A stretch of DNA of 64,000 nucleotides from Prorocentrum cordatum (GCA_963575745.1 CAUYUJ010003002.1:1089903-1153902), one strand, 5' to 3'; counted from the first letter of the stretch, positions 33,000 through 44,561 are shown. Made by a program: numbers and translations. The notes: a model not told the origin generated them from the sequence alone.

Positions 33000-34900
33000 A
33001 GCATTGGTATGACATGGCCTATGCCAGCAAGTGCGAGACCACCAAGCAGACGTAGCAGTCATTGCTCTACTATGTGGTAAAAGGTAGTAGTTTGCATTGT
33101 TCCTCCGCATCAAGGTTTCTAACCGCGCCCTCTCCCCCTGGGGGCTCAGAGGCTCCACCTTGCGAAGCTTCCTGCGTAACCTTTCCTATGATGTTTCGGC
33201 GGCGGGCTGCGTCGGCGTCGCAGATGGGCCAGGATTATTGTGTTGGGCGTGTCCGCCCCTTCTTGACTTGGAGACCCCATGGGCGCGCCCGCCCCAGCTG
33301 GCGCGTCGGCGCCATCCTGCTTATAGGGCGCAAGTAGCACGGTCGCCGGCGGCTGGGCCGACGATGAGGCCGCGGCCAACGACTCGGCAGAGGCCCCAGC
33401 AGGTGGCCAGCCGCGGAATTTTGCTTGAGCGGCGCTTTTCAGCGCTGTCCCTTTCTTTGCGGATGGCTTGGGGGCTTCCACTTGGAAGCCCTCCGGATTG
33501 GGCTGTGGCTGTAGGCCGACTGGCAGTGGTTGTGGAACTTAGCCTGTGTCCTGGCTCTGCTCTTCCTCGGTCTTGAGAGACAAGTCCCTTGTAGTTTTCA
33601 ATTTTCTCTTCGCTGCAGCGTTGAGGGGAGTGTCAGGATTTGGCTTGCCCCTGCCCGTGGCCGAGCTCGAACTCCCTGGCCTGCAGTATATATTTTCGGT
33701 GCCCAGATATCTCGGACGGCCGGGTCTGCCAGCGACTTGTCGGACCTTGTGGTAACCGGCTGATCAGGCGCAGGTGCCGAATTGCCTTTGAAGCGTCCAG
33801 CTTTGTGCTTAACGCTGCCTTGGCGTTCAGTGGGGCCGTGCTTGTTCTGGTTATTCTTCTCGTTCTTGTCCCTGTCTTCGAACGCGGGGGATTTGTCCAG
33901 ATCCGCCCTCGGTCTGGGCGCAGCTTCTCCTTGGGGGCCGCGTCTTCCTGGGCCTCCTGGGCGCGCCCGCCGCCCCGTCGTCGGGGTCGCTTGCACTCGG
34001 GGCGCATCCGCGTGGTGACTTGGCAGGTGATGTTGGCACAAGGGGCTGCTCGCCCTGCCCCCCCATACTCTCCCGCCTTATCATTTGACGCTTGAATCGA
34101 TCCTGCAAGGGAATCAGGGGCCTCGGCCCTTGAACTGCCGATTATCTGACCTTTCGTGTTCAGCTCGCGATGATGGGGATACTGGGGGCGCTGCCGTCAC
34201 TGTCGCCAGCGGGATAATCATCGGGATGTCGGAACCGCCAGTCTGCGCTGTAGATCTTGAAGACGAGATCATTGCCCAGATTTGCACATGTTTCTGTTCC
34301 TTCCTGGGCTTCCGCGTCGGTCAACGGGGCGCAAACCTCAATGTGCGCGGCCGCCCTTCCGCCTGCGCCATCACCCCCAGAATGGCTAACGCTTCGAGAA
34401 TGACTGCGGCCGCGGCCAGGGCCGCCCGTGTTCGGGCTGCATTATCCTGCTGTGCTTGATCCGCCTGCTGCGCGGTGGGCCGTTGAGCTGCGGCCGCGGC
34501 GACCGCTCCCTTTGTCGCATTTGCAGAGGCCGCCAGAACCGGTCGGGGCCTTCCCAAACTTTCCCCGCACCATCAATTCGTCGGCGCGGGTCTGGCCCCA
34601 CCCCGCAGCAGCCCGCCCCTCCTCCGCAAATCCGAACGCGGTCGGGGCTTGGAGGCGGGCGCGGGCGAGTCTGCTCGTGTCCGAGCTGGTCGTTATTTCA
34701 GCATCGGTGGCAAGTGTGGTCTCTGCGTCGGACACGCAGTCGTCTTCGTCGTCGCAGTCGTAGTCTTCCTGCACGTGCGCGCGCCAGCGCGTGCCAACCC
34801 CATCCTCGACGGGGTGTCGTGGAGCTCATCGATCCCGTCGTGGCGACGCTCCGTGCGCCGCACACTCGACGCGGCGGCGTTGGCGAAGTGGGCCATCAAG
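33000..34900 (-). pseudogene. low-complexity linker between gag and Tpt1-like relics
   Basis: Minus-strand frames at 33146-33481, 33598-34041 and 34442-34774 are rich in Ala, Pro, Ser, Lys and Asp, as in disordered linkers of retroelement polyproteins. No protease or integrase motif was seen. The opposite-strand frames have no better claim. Confidence 0.35.
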
Positions 34901-34929
34901 AACCAAGGGCGAACTGGTTTGAGAGCGCA

Positions 34930-36340
34930 TGGGGTGGCCTAGTTCGGGGAAGTCAAAGTACTCGGTGGTGTCCGCTTCGGACTGGTCTGAGCCAAGAAGT
35001 ACGGATCCGCCCCCGTTGTTCCACCACCTTTAGAACGTCGCGCTTGGAAATGCTCGTTGCTCCCGCAGGTGTTGCATATGATCATGTTTCCATCCTCGCC
35101 CATGGGATTCAGCCTGCGCCCTTTGCCCTTGCCTGTTGTGCGCCACGACCTTTGCCTCTTCCTTCGCCTCCTAAGAATAGGTATTCAAAATCGAAGTCGG
35201 TCGATCGAGCGAGGGACGTGGCTATGCCTTTCCTACGCAATATGCGGCTACGTCTGCCACCTCAATCACGTTCACTGCCTTTGCGGAAGAAGAGACGGTG
35301 TGCAGCTCGCCCGACTATCCAGGCTGGGTTTTGTCATGCGTCGCCTCCGCCGTCTCTTAGCGCGAAGATATCCTAGGTGCAGGTATTGCGTAGCTGCGTC
35401 ATCACCGGCGGGCAGGTCTGACCGGTCGAGGCTTTCGGCGCCGGCAAAAGAGACAGTATCGGCACCCGTGCTGTAATCGAACGCATCGTCGTCTCGTTGG
35501 CTGGGTGAGCCCGGAAGGGCAGTCGCGCCAGGTGGCGCGCGGCTGGCCGCTGACGGCCAGCCCGCATGTGAGCCAGACGCCTGTTCGTCGTTGTCGTTGT
35601 CGTTCGTCGTTGACACATCGGGCTCTCCGTCTCTCCAGATGCTGTTCGGCATGGCTGCCAGTGCGTCGCTGATTTCGGCGCGGTAAGTGCCAGCTCTGCG
35701 TCCGCTGAAGATGCTCCCGATGTTCCCTGGGGAACGCTCAACCGCGTGCCCATGGCTGCGCATTCGTTCCAGGAGTTGGTTGCAGTGTCGTTGGGTGCGG
35801 TGCATCTGGTGGTTCAGCGGTTGCAGCGGCTGTGCTGCTCGGGAGGTTCCAACCCACAAGGCGCGAGATAAAGTCATAATAAGAATCTGGAATGTGGGGA
35901 TGTTAAAGCCTGCTGAATCTGCTTCCAGCCTGGCCATCTCGAACCGGGACAATGCTGAGTCGATGCGTTCGCCTCTCTCGACCTTGAATGCGATGAGGGC
36001 TGCCCCCGAGGTGAGCTGTCGCTCGTCCTCGAGGTTTCAAGCTTGCTGCACACTAGGTACATGATGTCTGCGCCTCTGTCGGTGCGTCTCCCCTGTATTG
36101 TGACACCATAACTGATGATGGTGGACGGCACCCTCGTGGCTAGTGTCCTAGCCAATCCTCCTAGACCACGCTGTAAGGCTGCGGCCTGTTGGGGTGGAGT
36201 CATGCTTCCGCTTGCAACTTTGAGTCATGCGTGTACGTCGCGAACAAAGTCGCGGAAGGGTGCGCTACCTGCGGGATCCCAGAAGGAAGCCCGAGTCCGT
36301 GTTTCATCCAATCCTCCTCGTCGCATGTATGCCACGGCAA
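34930..36340 (-). pseudogene. copia-like gag with zinc knuckle, decayed
   Basis: The minus strand reads SAPFRDFVRDVHA, a TGA stop (36227-36225) at a position where related gag proteins have Trp, then GSMTPPQQAAALQRGLGGLA, a frameshift near 36038, and FKVERGERIDSALSRFEMAR leading to FSGRRAGTY. It ends in a nucleocapsid knuckle near 35080, CNTCGSNEHFQARR, in which the last Cys of C-x2-C-x4-H-x4-C is Arg. The pattern fits gag of Ty1/copia-type elements, which coats the element RNA. The premature stop, frameshift and lost Cys show it is dead. Family call by pattern and memory. Confidence 0.6.
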
Positions 36341-36399
36341 CGCCTGGGCACGCCCAGATACTTCCATTGATGGCGACTTTAACACAGCACATATACATG

Positions 36400-37255
36400 T
36401 CGTAGCTGATAATGTTCGGTTGCCTATAATTGGATACTGTCGTGTCCGTCTGGTTGCGACTGGGTCTGGTCGGACGTGGCCGTCAACTTGCGGATCGGTA
36501 TCGGTGTTTGGGTCGTGCGTGGCGTGTGGCCACGCGGTGGGGAGATGGGGTTATAGGAAACCAAATTACAAATATATTCGAGAATATTGGGAGCGTGTTG
36601 GCTGAGAGCCGGCACAGTCAGGTACTCCACTGTGCCGTGGTATGGTGTTGTGTACAAAACACATGATATAAGTGCCAAACACACGAGAATGTAGCCAACT
36701 CCGCTAAGAAGTGATAAGTGAGGGTACACGGCTTGACCATGAAGTAGTAAGCTGAGAAACGTACTCCTAGGATAACGCCTGCGACGTATCGAAGTATCCC
36801 ACAACGCATCCCTTAATGGCAGGCAAGACGAACGGTAAGAGAGAAGCCATGGGAATGGGAAGTGGATCATAAAATGACGTGGCCTCTGCCCGTTGCTTTG
36901 ATCCCTGAATAGAGTCGCGCTCAGTCGTGCAACTGGCATACAGGCCAGCGCTGCCTTGAGCCAAGACAGTGTCGGAAATAGCGTTCGTTATACAGCCTCT
37001 CCTTGAACATCCCTGGGGGCGCAGGACATCTCTCAGAAAACGCGAGGGCCTCTGATAAGTCACGCCGTCTTCTGAGAAGGCTTTATCCTTCTCTCTTCCC
37101 CCCGTCGCTCGCCCCCCGGGTGCACGGCGCGCAAAAAGTCGGAGTGGTGTCAGTCCTTTCGAGACGGTTCCTGTTGGGTCTTGGCCGGTCGCGCCGGCCA
37201 CTTGGAAGGACGCGCAAGGCGGGGAAATTAGCCTGGCGAAGGACCCAACCATACG
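36400..37255. other. no supported gene
   Basis: AT-richer than its surroundings. Frames on both strands lack recognisable motifs. Confidence 0.45.
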
Positions 37256-37262
37256 CAATTGT

Positions 37263-37496
37263 GGATACAACAATTGTGAATACAATCTTCGCCCGCGCTC
37301 CCTATGTGGCCACGGCTTCCCGCCGGAGCCCGACATGCTCAGGGACACGTTTGTGGCCGTCTTCGCGGGCGCCGACGACCACGAGGACGGCGTCCCCCTG
37401 ACCGAAGAGCAAAAGCAGGAAAGGGTTCTGAGAGCCAGGAGGGAGACTGCCATTGACGCATTCGGTGGAGCTCCTATGGGGTTACAATCCTCGTGA
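37263..37496 (+). pseudogene. exon-like fragment running into the 89-bp array
   Basis: A plus-strand frame open from about 37263 to a stop at 37494-37496 reads as good protein: FPPEPDMLRDTFVAVFAGAD, then VPLTEEQKQERVLRARRETA and finally IDAFGGAPMG. The last residues are translated from the first 89-bp repeat unit (37461 onward), and the stop is inside that unit. Acidic and heptad-like content suggests a helical segment. Family unknown. It may be a coding sequence truncated by expansion of the array. Confidence 0.4.
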
Positions 37497-38650
37497 GGGG
37501 TGTGCCGAAATGGCCCGAGGCCGCCATGCGAACCCTGCCACTGGGGGCTTTCGGTGGAGCTCCCTATGGGGCCACAATCCTCGTGAGAGGTGTGCCGAAA
37601 TGGCCCGCGGCCGCCATGCGAACGCTGCCAGTGGGGCCTTCGGTGGAGCTCCCTATGGGGCCACGATCCTCGTGAGGGGTGTGCTGAAATGGCTCGGGGC
37701 CGCCATGCGAACGCTGCCAGTGGGGCCTTCGGTGGAGCTCCCTATGGGGCCACGATCCTCGTGAGGTGTGTGCCGAAATGGCCCGGGGCCGCCATGCGAA
37801 CGCTGCCAGTGGGGCATTCGGTGGAGCTCCCTATGGGGCCACGATCCTCGTGAGGGGTATGCCGAAATGGCCCGGGGCCGCCATGCGAACGGTGCCACTG
37901 GAGCCTTCGGTGGAGCTCCCTATGGGGCCACGATCCTCGTGAGAGGTGTGCAGAAATGGCCCGGGGCCGCCATGCGAACGCTGCCACTGGCGCCTTCGGT
38001 GGAGCTCCCTATGGGGCCACGATCCTCGTGAGGGGTGCGCCGAAATGGGGCGGGGCCCATATGCGAACGCTGCCACTGGAGCCTTCGGTGGAGCTCCCTA
38101 TGGGGCCACGATCCTCGTGAGGGGTGCGCCAACATGGGGCGGGGCCCACATGCGAACGCAGCCACTGGAGCCTTCGGTGGAGCTCCCTATGGGGCCACGA
38201 TCCTCGTGAAGGGTGCGCCAAAATGAGGCGGGGCCACCATGCGAACGCAGCCGCTGGAGCCTTCGGTGGAGCTCCTATGGGGTCACGATCCTCGTGAGGG
38301 GTGTGCCGAAATGGCCCGGGGCCGCCATGCGAACGCTGCCACTGGAGCCTTCGGTGGAGCTCCCTATGGGGCCACGATCCTCGTGAGAGGTGTGCAGACA
38401 TGGCCCGGGGTCCACATGCGAACGCTGCCACTGGAACCTTCGGTGGAGCTCCCTATGGGGCCACGATCCTCGTGAGGGGTGCGCCAAAATGAGGCGGGGC
38501 CACCATGCGAACGCAGCCACTGGAGCCTTCGGTGGAGCTCCCTATGGGGCCACGATCCTCGTGAGGGGTGCGCCAAAATGGGCCGGGGCCACCATGCGAA
38601 CGCAGCCACTGGAGCCTTCGGTGAAGCTCCCTATGGGGCCACGAAACGCT
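37461..38650. repeat. 89-bp tandem array, 14 units
   Basis: TTCGGTGGAGCTCC starts units at 37461, 37550, 37639, 37728, 37817 and so on to 38617, with a period of exactly 89 bp and one 1-bp slip after the unit at 38262. Each unit has CTATGGGGCCACGATCCTCG, then GTGAGGGGTG, then CCATGCGAACGC. The unit is not a multiple of three, so every unit is read in a different phase and ORFs of 63-91 residues appear on both strands every 89 bp; these are products of the repeat. Diverged relatives lie at 6828-7190, 7360-7450, 9610-10030 and 46080-46195. Confidence 0.97.
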
Positions 38651-38671
38651 GTACTGGGTGGGTGAAACGCA

Positions 38672-38735
38672 GGGAGGAGAGGGGAGGAGGGGGAGGAGGG
38701 GGAGGAGGGGAGGAGGAGGAGAAGAGGAGACGCGG
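38672..38735. repeat. GGA tract
   Basis: (GGAGGAGG)n directly after the 89-bp array. Confidence 0.85.
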
Positions 38736-38869
38736 GCCACCGTCTCTTCAAAACGAGGACCCAACACCACAGGATGGTTGGGAAATAAATGAAATTCTCG
38801 CCTCCGGGACAGCCAAGATGTTTCTAGGATAGCATAAATGATGCCCACAAAACGGCTCAGTTGGCCGCA

Positions 38870-39340
38870 AGAGAGCCCACGATGATCCCAAGACGCCTCC
38901 AGGACGGCCACGATGGGCCCCAAACGGCCGCAAAATGCCATCCAGACGGCCCAAGAGGCCCGCAAGACGTCCCCAGAGGGCTCCAACAGGACCTCCGGGA
39001 GGCCACAATCATTGATTCTGGTTAAATGTTCTTGAGATTTTAGCGCTCTCGCCTTTTCGGGCTTCCGCCGTCTTAGGCCCCCAAGGTCGCCCCAAGGCGG
39101 CCCAAGAGACCCCGAAGAGGCACGCAAGACGGCCCAACAGGGCCCCAAGACGGCACCACAGACCTCCAAGACAGCTCCAAATATCCCACACAGAGACCCA
39201 TGACTGCCGAGGGCGGGCCCCAAGGCGGCCTCCAAAGGCTAAGAGGTTCCTTAGAAGCTCCCTGGAACCCGCAATTTTCTCCCAAGAGGCCCCAGGAGGC
39301 CCCCAAGAGGCCGCTCGGAGACCCCACATGGCTCTCATGA
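38870..39340. repeat. 10-11 bp satellite (CAAGACGGCCC type)
   Basis: CAAGACGGCC and variants (CAAGAGGCCC, CAAGGCGGCC) recur at steps of 10 or 11 bp through most of the block. Confidence 0.75.
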
Positions 39341-39374
39341 AGCCCCTAGAGTGCTCAGAGAGGGCTCTTGAGGG

Positions 39375-39440
39375 CTCCTCATTTTCCTCTCCTCTTCCTT
39401 TTCCTCCCTCTCCTCCTCCTTCCTCTTCCTTCCTCAAGTG
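39375..39440. repeat. TCC/TTCCTC tract
   Basis: A short pyrimidine tract next to the 10-11 bp satellite. Confidence 0.8.
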
Positions 39441-39849
39441 TTCCCCCAAGCGGTTCAAGACGGCTGGGGGAACACATAGTCCAATAGCTTGGCCTAGTTT
39501 TGGCGCCGCGTGGGCGATTCGAAAAGGCGGGGGGCGGCCGCGATTCGCTGTGCAGTGGAGGCTAGTCCACAAGAAACATTCCATAAGAAACCCAACCCTG
39601 AGGCACCAGGACGTCCATGGATTTTTGGCGTGGGAGCGTCACTCCTTCCACAGCAAAACCATCAAAACCCGAGAAACCCGCGCAGGGTGTTTCTTGGCAT
39701 GAGCCCCCACTGTTGGCGTCGTCGATCGGCCGCCCCCCTGTTGATTTGTCAGCGGGGTGCCTTGGGTGCGAAACCTCCCAGCTGGGTCTCGACCGATCTA
39801 GCTGGCGGCCACGTAGAGAGACGCACACAACACATCCTCCAAGGGTCTC

Positions 39850-40370
39850 CCCCTCACGACGAGCCCAAGATGGCCTCCAAGACGGCCAAGATGGCCCTAA
39901 CAGAGCCCACGATGGCTTCAAGATGTCGCCAAGATGGCCAAATATGGCCCCACGATGTCCCAAGGTGGCCCAGAGATGGCCCAAAAGGCCCACAGAGAGC
40001 TCTGGGAGGATCTCAAGAAGGCCCAAAACCATGTATGTTCCTTGGATGTTCCGGTGAACTTAACATTCGCGCCCTTTCGCGCTTCCGCCGCTCCAAAACT
40101 GCCTTAGAACCCCACAAGACCGCCCCAAGACGGCCCAAGGGGTCCTGAAAAAGCCAGCAAGACTGCCCAAGTGGTCCCGAGGACGGCCCAAAAAGCTCCC
40201 AAGATGGCCGCAGTAGGTCCTAAAGCGGCCATGACAAGGACCCACAACTGTCCAGATAGACCCCCGAGATGGCCTCTACAGGACGCCTTCAAGAGGCCCT
40301 TCAGAGGCCACGAGGAGGCTCCGAGGACGCCCCCAGAAAACCACAAGACGGCCCCAAGAGGCCTCCTGTT
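39850..40370. repeat. 10-11 bp satellite, second block
   Basis: The same CAAGATGGCC units at 10-12 bp steps (39868-40020 and 40085-40365), broken by CTTTCGCGCTTCCGCCG at 40072, a phrase close to one at 39052 in the first block (CTTTTCGGGCTTCCGCCG). The blocks therefore share a larger layout. Confidence 0.7.
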
Positions 40371-40371
40371 C

Positions 40372-40512
40372 CTCCTCCCCCCCCCCTCCTCCTTCTCCTC
40401 CAACTCCTCCTCCTCCTCCTCTTCCTCCTCCTCCTCCTCCTCCTCCTCCTCCTCCTCCTCCTCCTCCTCCTCCTCCTCCTCCTCCTCCTCCTCCTCCTCC
40501 TCCTCCTCCCCC
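40372..40512. repeat. TCC tract, about 45 units
   Basis: One of the longest and purest (TCC)n blocks in the window. It gives Ser, Leu or Pro frames on the plus strand and Glu, Gly or Arg frames on the minus strand. Confidence 0.95.
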
Positions 40513-40514
40513 CC

Positions 40515-41760
40515 ACAGCGTTCGAGCAAGGACCCTGAGTTCCTCCCGGCGTCTTGCGGCCACAATGAGCTGGCTCAGGGCCCTAAGGGGGCGTTCCCTT
40601 GCTCACTGCTGTTTCGCCCAGGATTTGTTTGGTTGGTCTCTTGGCAAAAGGTGTCCGTCGCTCCCATCGGTCGCCGCCCTGTCTGGCCTCTGCCTTTGCC
40701 TCGCAAGTTTGCCGCCTGTCTGCCGCCCCTTCTTCCCCTTCCCCTCTCTCCACCCACCCTTCCCGGTTTCCCCTCCTTATCCCATGGAGCAGGTCCGCCT
40801 TGTCACCCCTTCGGTAACAATCCACTCTGCCGCAGAGCTAACCTCCCTGCCACTCTTAACGTGACATACCGTCCTGCTCTCCTTGGGCGTAATGTTTACC
40901 CCCTCCTTGACTTGCTTCCGTTCTCAATTCCTCTGAGGCCTTGCGCCTATGCTCGCCCTATTGCTCTGCCGCCCACCCTCACTTGCTCGCCCATCCGCCC
41001 GTTTCTCGATTACCTCCCCCTTGAATGGGGCGGTGGCAGAGGGATGTGTGCGATACTCCCCAGATTGCGGCTTACATGCGCTACTGGGCCAGCCCCACCT
41101 TGTCCACATTGGGCGGGGAGACGCCCTGCAGCGGAGAAGGTCTCCAGGGTCGCCCAACGGTGACGATCCGTCCGTCTGTGGCGCATGGCACTCCCAGCAC
41201 CTGTAGGGTGGCGAGCCACCCGGCGGTGTAACAGGACAAGAGTACTCATTGCACAGGGCGGCAGAGGGATGGACAAATCCTGCCCACATTCAATGCAATG
41301 GAATACGTGCAGCGATTCTGCACTGCAAGTGGCGGTATCCGCCCCCAAAGGGTGGTAATTCCAGGCAGCTGGGCCCACTAACGGGGTTGAGGCGCCCATA
41401 AGCCATATTACGTCAAGTCCTCCACGTCCTCCTGCATCCTCCCTCTCATCCTCCCTCTCACACGTGTTCCCACAAGGGGGTCCACAACGGCCGCATGGGC
41501 GATTCCAGAACGCATGGGGCGGCGGTGGTTTGCCGTAGGCATCTTAGATCCGCCGCTCCCTGTGCTTGCCACCAAAGGTTCGTGGCGTGCTGGATGTTCC
41601 TACTTGTTGATACCATCCAAACAATTTGCAGATGGGTCTTGGCCAATCCAACCGGCCGCACGGAAAAAACCGTGCGAACCGAACGCCATCCCATCGGCTT
41701 AACACAATCGCTTCGCCTGGGACATCCTTACAACATGGAGGTGTTGGCACAATACAATCG
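40515..41760. other. no supported gene
   Basis: Frames on both strands are short and lack motifs. Tandem CTCATCCTCCCT units lie at about 41435-41460. Confidence 0.45.
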
Positions 41761-41764
41761 GCGA

Positions 41765-41905
41765 CGGCCTCAACGAATGCCCAAAGGATCCAAGAGGATC
41801 CAAGAGGCTTCCAAGTGGTGCGCCCGAGATGCTTCCACGACGGCCCAAGATGACCTCAACGCGGCCCAATGGGTCCCCAAGACGCCCCAGGAGGGCTCAA
41901 AGAGG
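41765..41905. repeat. 10-11 bp satellite, third block
   Basis: CCAAAGGATCCAAGAGGATCC at first, here quoted as the cores CCAAGAGG and CCAAGACGCC, at 10-12 bp steps. Confidence 0.55.
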
Positions 41906-41920
41906 CCCTATACTGACATC

Positions 41921-42163
41921 TCAGCACACAGGCGATTCAAGGAAGGCAAGGAGGATCGGCGGTGATTCGCCAGAGGCGTCTTGGATAATGATCGTCATGA
42001 GGTGGAAGCGGAGTCTGTCCCATCGAGGGTCTCGTTGGTGCACGACTGGCGTCTGCGATACTGCAGACGTCTTCGGCGGGGCCCCAGACCACAACACTGC
42101 CAGCGCGGACCAGCAGAAGAGAAAGGCGCCAGTAAGTAGCCAGGACGTCTTGCCAGCTGTCAT
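41921..42163 (-). CDS. candidate signal-anchor first exon
   Basis: On the minus strand an ATG at 42163 opens MTAGKTSWLLTGAFLFCWSA followed by LAVLWSG, a good signal or anchor helix. A polar stretch with HQRDPRWDRLRFHLMT follows, before a stop at 41921. No family is recognised and no splice partner was found. It may be the first exon of a secreted or membrane protein, or chance. Confidence 0.25.
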   Translation of the reverse strand: MTAGKTSWLLTGAFLFCWSALAVLWSGAPPKTSAVSQTPVVHQRDPRWDRLRFHLMTIIIQDASGESPPILLAFLESPVC

Positions 42164-42237
42164 CCTCTCTGTCTCGGTCAACCTCAGAGGCAGCGCGTTG
42201 TCACACCCGGCTCTGCCTGCTGCCGCCCCTCCGCCCA

Positions 42238-42312
42238 GAACCCTCCCCACCCCTCTCCTCCTCCTCCTCCTCCTCCTGGGAAATCCTCCTCCTCCTTCTC
42301 CTCCTTTTCCTT
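42238..42312. repeat. TCC tract
   Basis: Interrupted (TCC)n on the plus strand upstream of the candidate minus-strand exon. Confidence 0.85.
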
Positions 42313-42939
42313 CTTACTTAGCTACTCTGCCTCCGCGTCCTCTTCCTCGTTGCGATTCTGTGCCTTCGTGGTGGCATGCAGGAGACGAAGCGACACAAGG
42401 GTGTACGTGTGCCACGTGGAGCGCGACATGCGACACCGGCACGGAGCGCTGCAAGCGGCGGTGCCTCCCAGGCCATGAGAACGCCACCGCGCGACGCACG
42501 ACGCGCGGAGAAGTAACATGACCAGGAGCAACACGGAGCAGGATGAGTACTATCAGGGTGACAAGCATGACGTATGATGTGTCGGGGAGACGCAGGAGTC
42601 GGGTTGGGGGGGCTCGGGTTGGCCTGACGGGGGCATCCTGAAAACAACGAGACCCAATCTACGCGAGCTCCCGCTGTAGACATCCCACGAAAACGCGCTC
42701 GCGAAACAGCTCCGGCAAACCCGCATTCCAGCGCACTCGAGCCTTACGTTTCCCTCAGTGTGGAACGTGCTTCACCAGCAGCAGCCGCAGGGAGAGGACA
42801 GCCAGGACAGCGCGGGGGGGTTAACCCCTGGACGATACACCGCGGGAAGGTCCTCGACTGGCGGCGGGCCCCCCCGCAGCGAACCCGCACCTTCCTGGGC
42901 AGGGCCGGGCAGCCAGGCTCCGATCGCTTGCACGAGAGA

Positions 42940-43058
42940 CGACACGACGACGACGACGACGACGACGACGCCGACCACGACGACGACGCTGACGAGGCCG
43001 ACCACGACGACGACGACGTCGACGACGACGACTTTGACGACGACGAAGACAACCACCG
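42940..43058. repeat. GAC/ACG trinucleotide tract
   Basis: (GAC)n with GCC interruptions. The Asp/His, Thr and Val frames are not counted as coding. Confidence 0.9.
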
Positions 43059-43844
43059 CGGGCGCGCCGCTCGGCGGGTCATGAAGGGAACTTCTCGGCG
43101 CGCAGAGGGGGGCAGCGGGAGGGGGGAGGGCTTCTTAGAGTGAGGCTGCTCCTGAGAAGGCGCTGGCCCGACACCTGCTGACAGGGCCCGCGAATTCGAA
43201 GAAGCAGGGTGCTTCTAAGAAGCCTTCCCCCCCCCCCTACCCCCCCCTCTGCGCGTGGCGCCGCCACGGGTCTTGGACTCAGAGGCTTTCCCCAAGAACC
43301 AACTCTTCATCCCGAGTCGCTTTCTGACGGTCCCTGGGCTCGTGGGGTGGTCGCGGGAGCCCAGAAACGGTGAACACTTTGCAGTAACACATATCCGGTA
43401 AGACATCTTGCCGTGAGCAATCTTGGGGCACGTGCTTCTTCGATCATTGAGGGTCCTGGGGTACCTCGAAGCTTCTGTGGGTCCGCGGGGCCTCTGGGGA
43501 TAAAAGATTTCCCTGGGGCACCTGCTGGCAATTTGGTTCCTTATTTGACGCGCCGACTGGATGAGATGAGATGGAGATCCGGTATAATCTGTTCAAATGA
43601 AGGGGACCTGGGACACACAAATCAATGCACACAAATAAAAGGATCCCCCATCTTTTCCCTTATTTTCTCGGTGTTTGTCTTTCCCCCCTCTTCCCATATT
43701 TCCCCATATTTTCTGGGGAATCGACGATTCGTTGTGTCTGTGTGTTTCCTTCCCTCCTCATCCAAACTGGTGACCGGCACGAAAGCGACAGGGGGCGGGG
43801 CGGCGGCGAGGGCTCCAGCTCCTGGGGCGCCGCGAGGCGAGCAG

Positions 43845-44012
43845 CGAGGGTCGAGGGTCGAGGAGGAGCATCGAGGATCGAGCTTCGGGGGCCGAGGGTC
43901 GAGGAGGAGGGTCGAGGATCGAGGAGGATCGAGGATCGAGCTTCGAGGGCCGAGGGTCGAGGAGGGGGATCGAGAATCGAGCTTCGGGGGCCGAGGGTCG
44001 AGGAGGAAGAGG
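43845..44012. repeat. GAGGATCGAGCTTCG minisatellite
   Basis: ATCGAGCTTCGGGGGCCGAG and close variants occur three times in direct order, separated by GGTCGAGGAGG units. Confidence 0.85.
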
Positions 44013-44561
44013 ACGACGACGACGGCGCTGGCGACGAGGCGGCCGGGGCCTGGGGTGCTGCAGCCGGTGCGCGAGCGGGTCCTGGGCATCCCGCACCCGG
44101 ACCGCCACGTCGTGGTCCTCCAGGGCGAGGGGGCAGGACGAGGAGGACGCGAGCAGAGAGATGGGGAGGTGAGGAGGAGAAGCGATGGCGGTGGCGACGG
44201 TGTGGTCATGAGGACGAGGGCGACGACGAGAGGGAGAGAGAGGGGGGTGAGGAGGCGAAGGGATGGCGAGGGGGGAGGGATGGAGGGAGAGAGCGAGAGA
44301 GGGGGGGGGCAGTAGGCAGCGGGAGGCGCAGGCGCAGCGTGGGCCCCCTGGGCGTCCTTCAGGCCGAAGCGGACCGGCCCGCCGTCTGCGCCCTCGGTGG
44401 CCAGCCAGGCGTCGGGGCGGGCGCCGAACAGGTCCCACGGCTCCTCAGGGGAGCCGCACGGGAGTTGCAGAACGGGGAGAGGGGGGTATCCCAGATCTCC
44501 GACGGTATCGTTTTTGTCCAACACATGCTGTGGTGCTGGGTCCTCGTTTTGAGCACAGCGA

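Larger units (their letters stand above)
27460..36390 (-). mobile_element. large decayed retroelement-like region with gag and Tpt1-like relics
   Basis: For nearly 9 kb the best protein-like frames all lie on the minus strand and are broken by stops and frameshifts. In minus-strand order there is a copia-like gag with CCHC knuckle (36340-34930), a low-complexity linker (34900-33000), a Tpt1/KptA-like domain (32945-32345), and then unrecognised segments. I see no integrase, protease or RT motifs. Treating the stretch as one element is an inference from strand and continuity; it could be two or more nested relics. Confidence 0.5.

Noticed and set aside
37461-38650. Series of 63-91 residue ORFs every 89 bp on both strands
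   Set aside because: By-product of a tandem unit that is not a multiple of three; all frames are sampled in turn.
37461-38650. CRISPR-like array
   Set aside because: The whole 89-bp unit repeats; there are no unique spacers and no cas genes, and the genome is eukaryotic.
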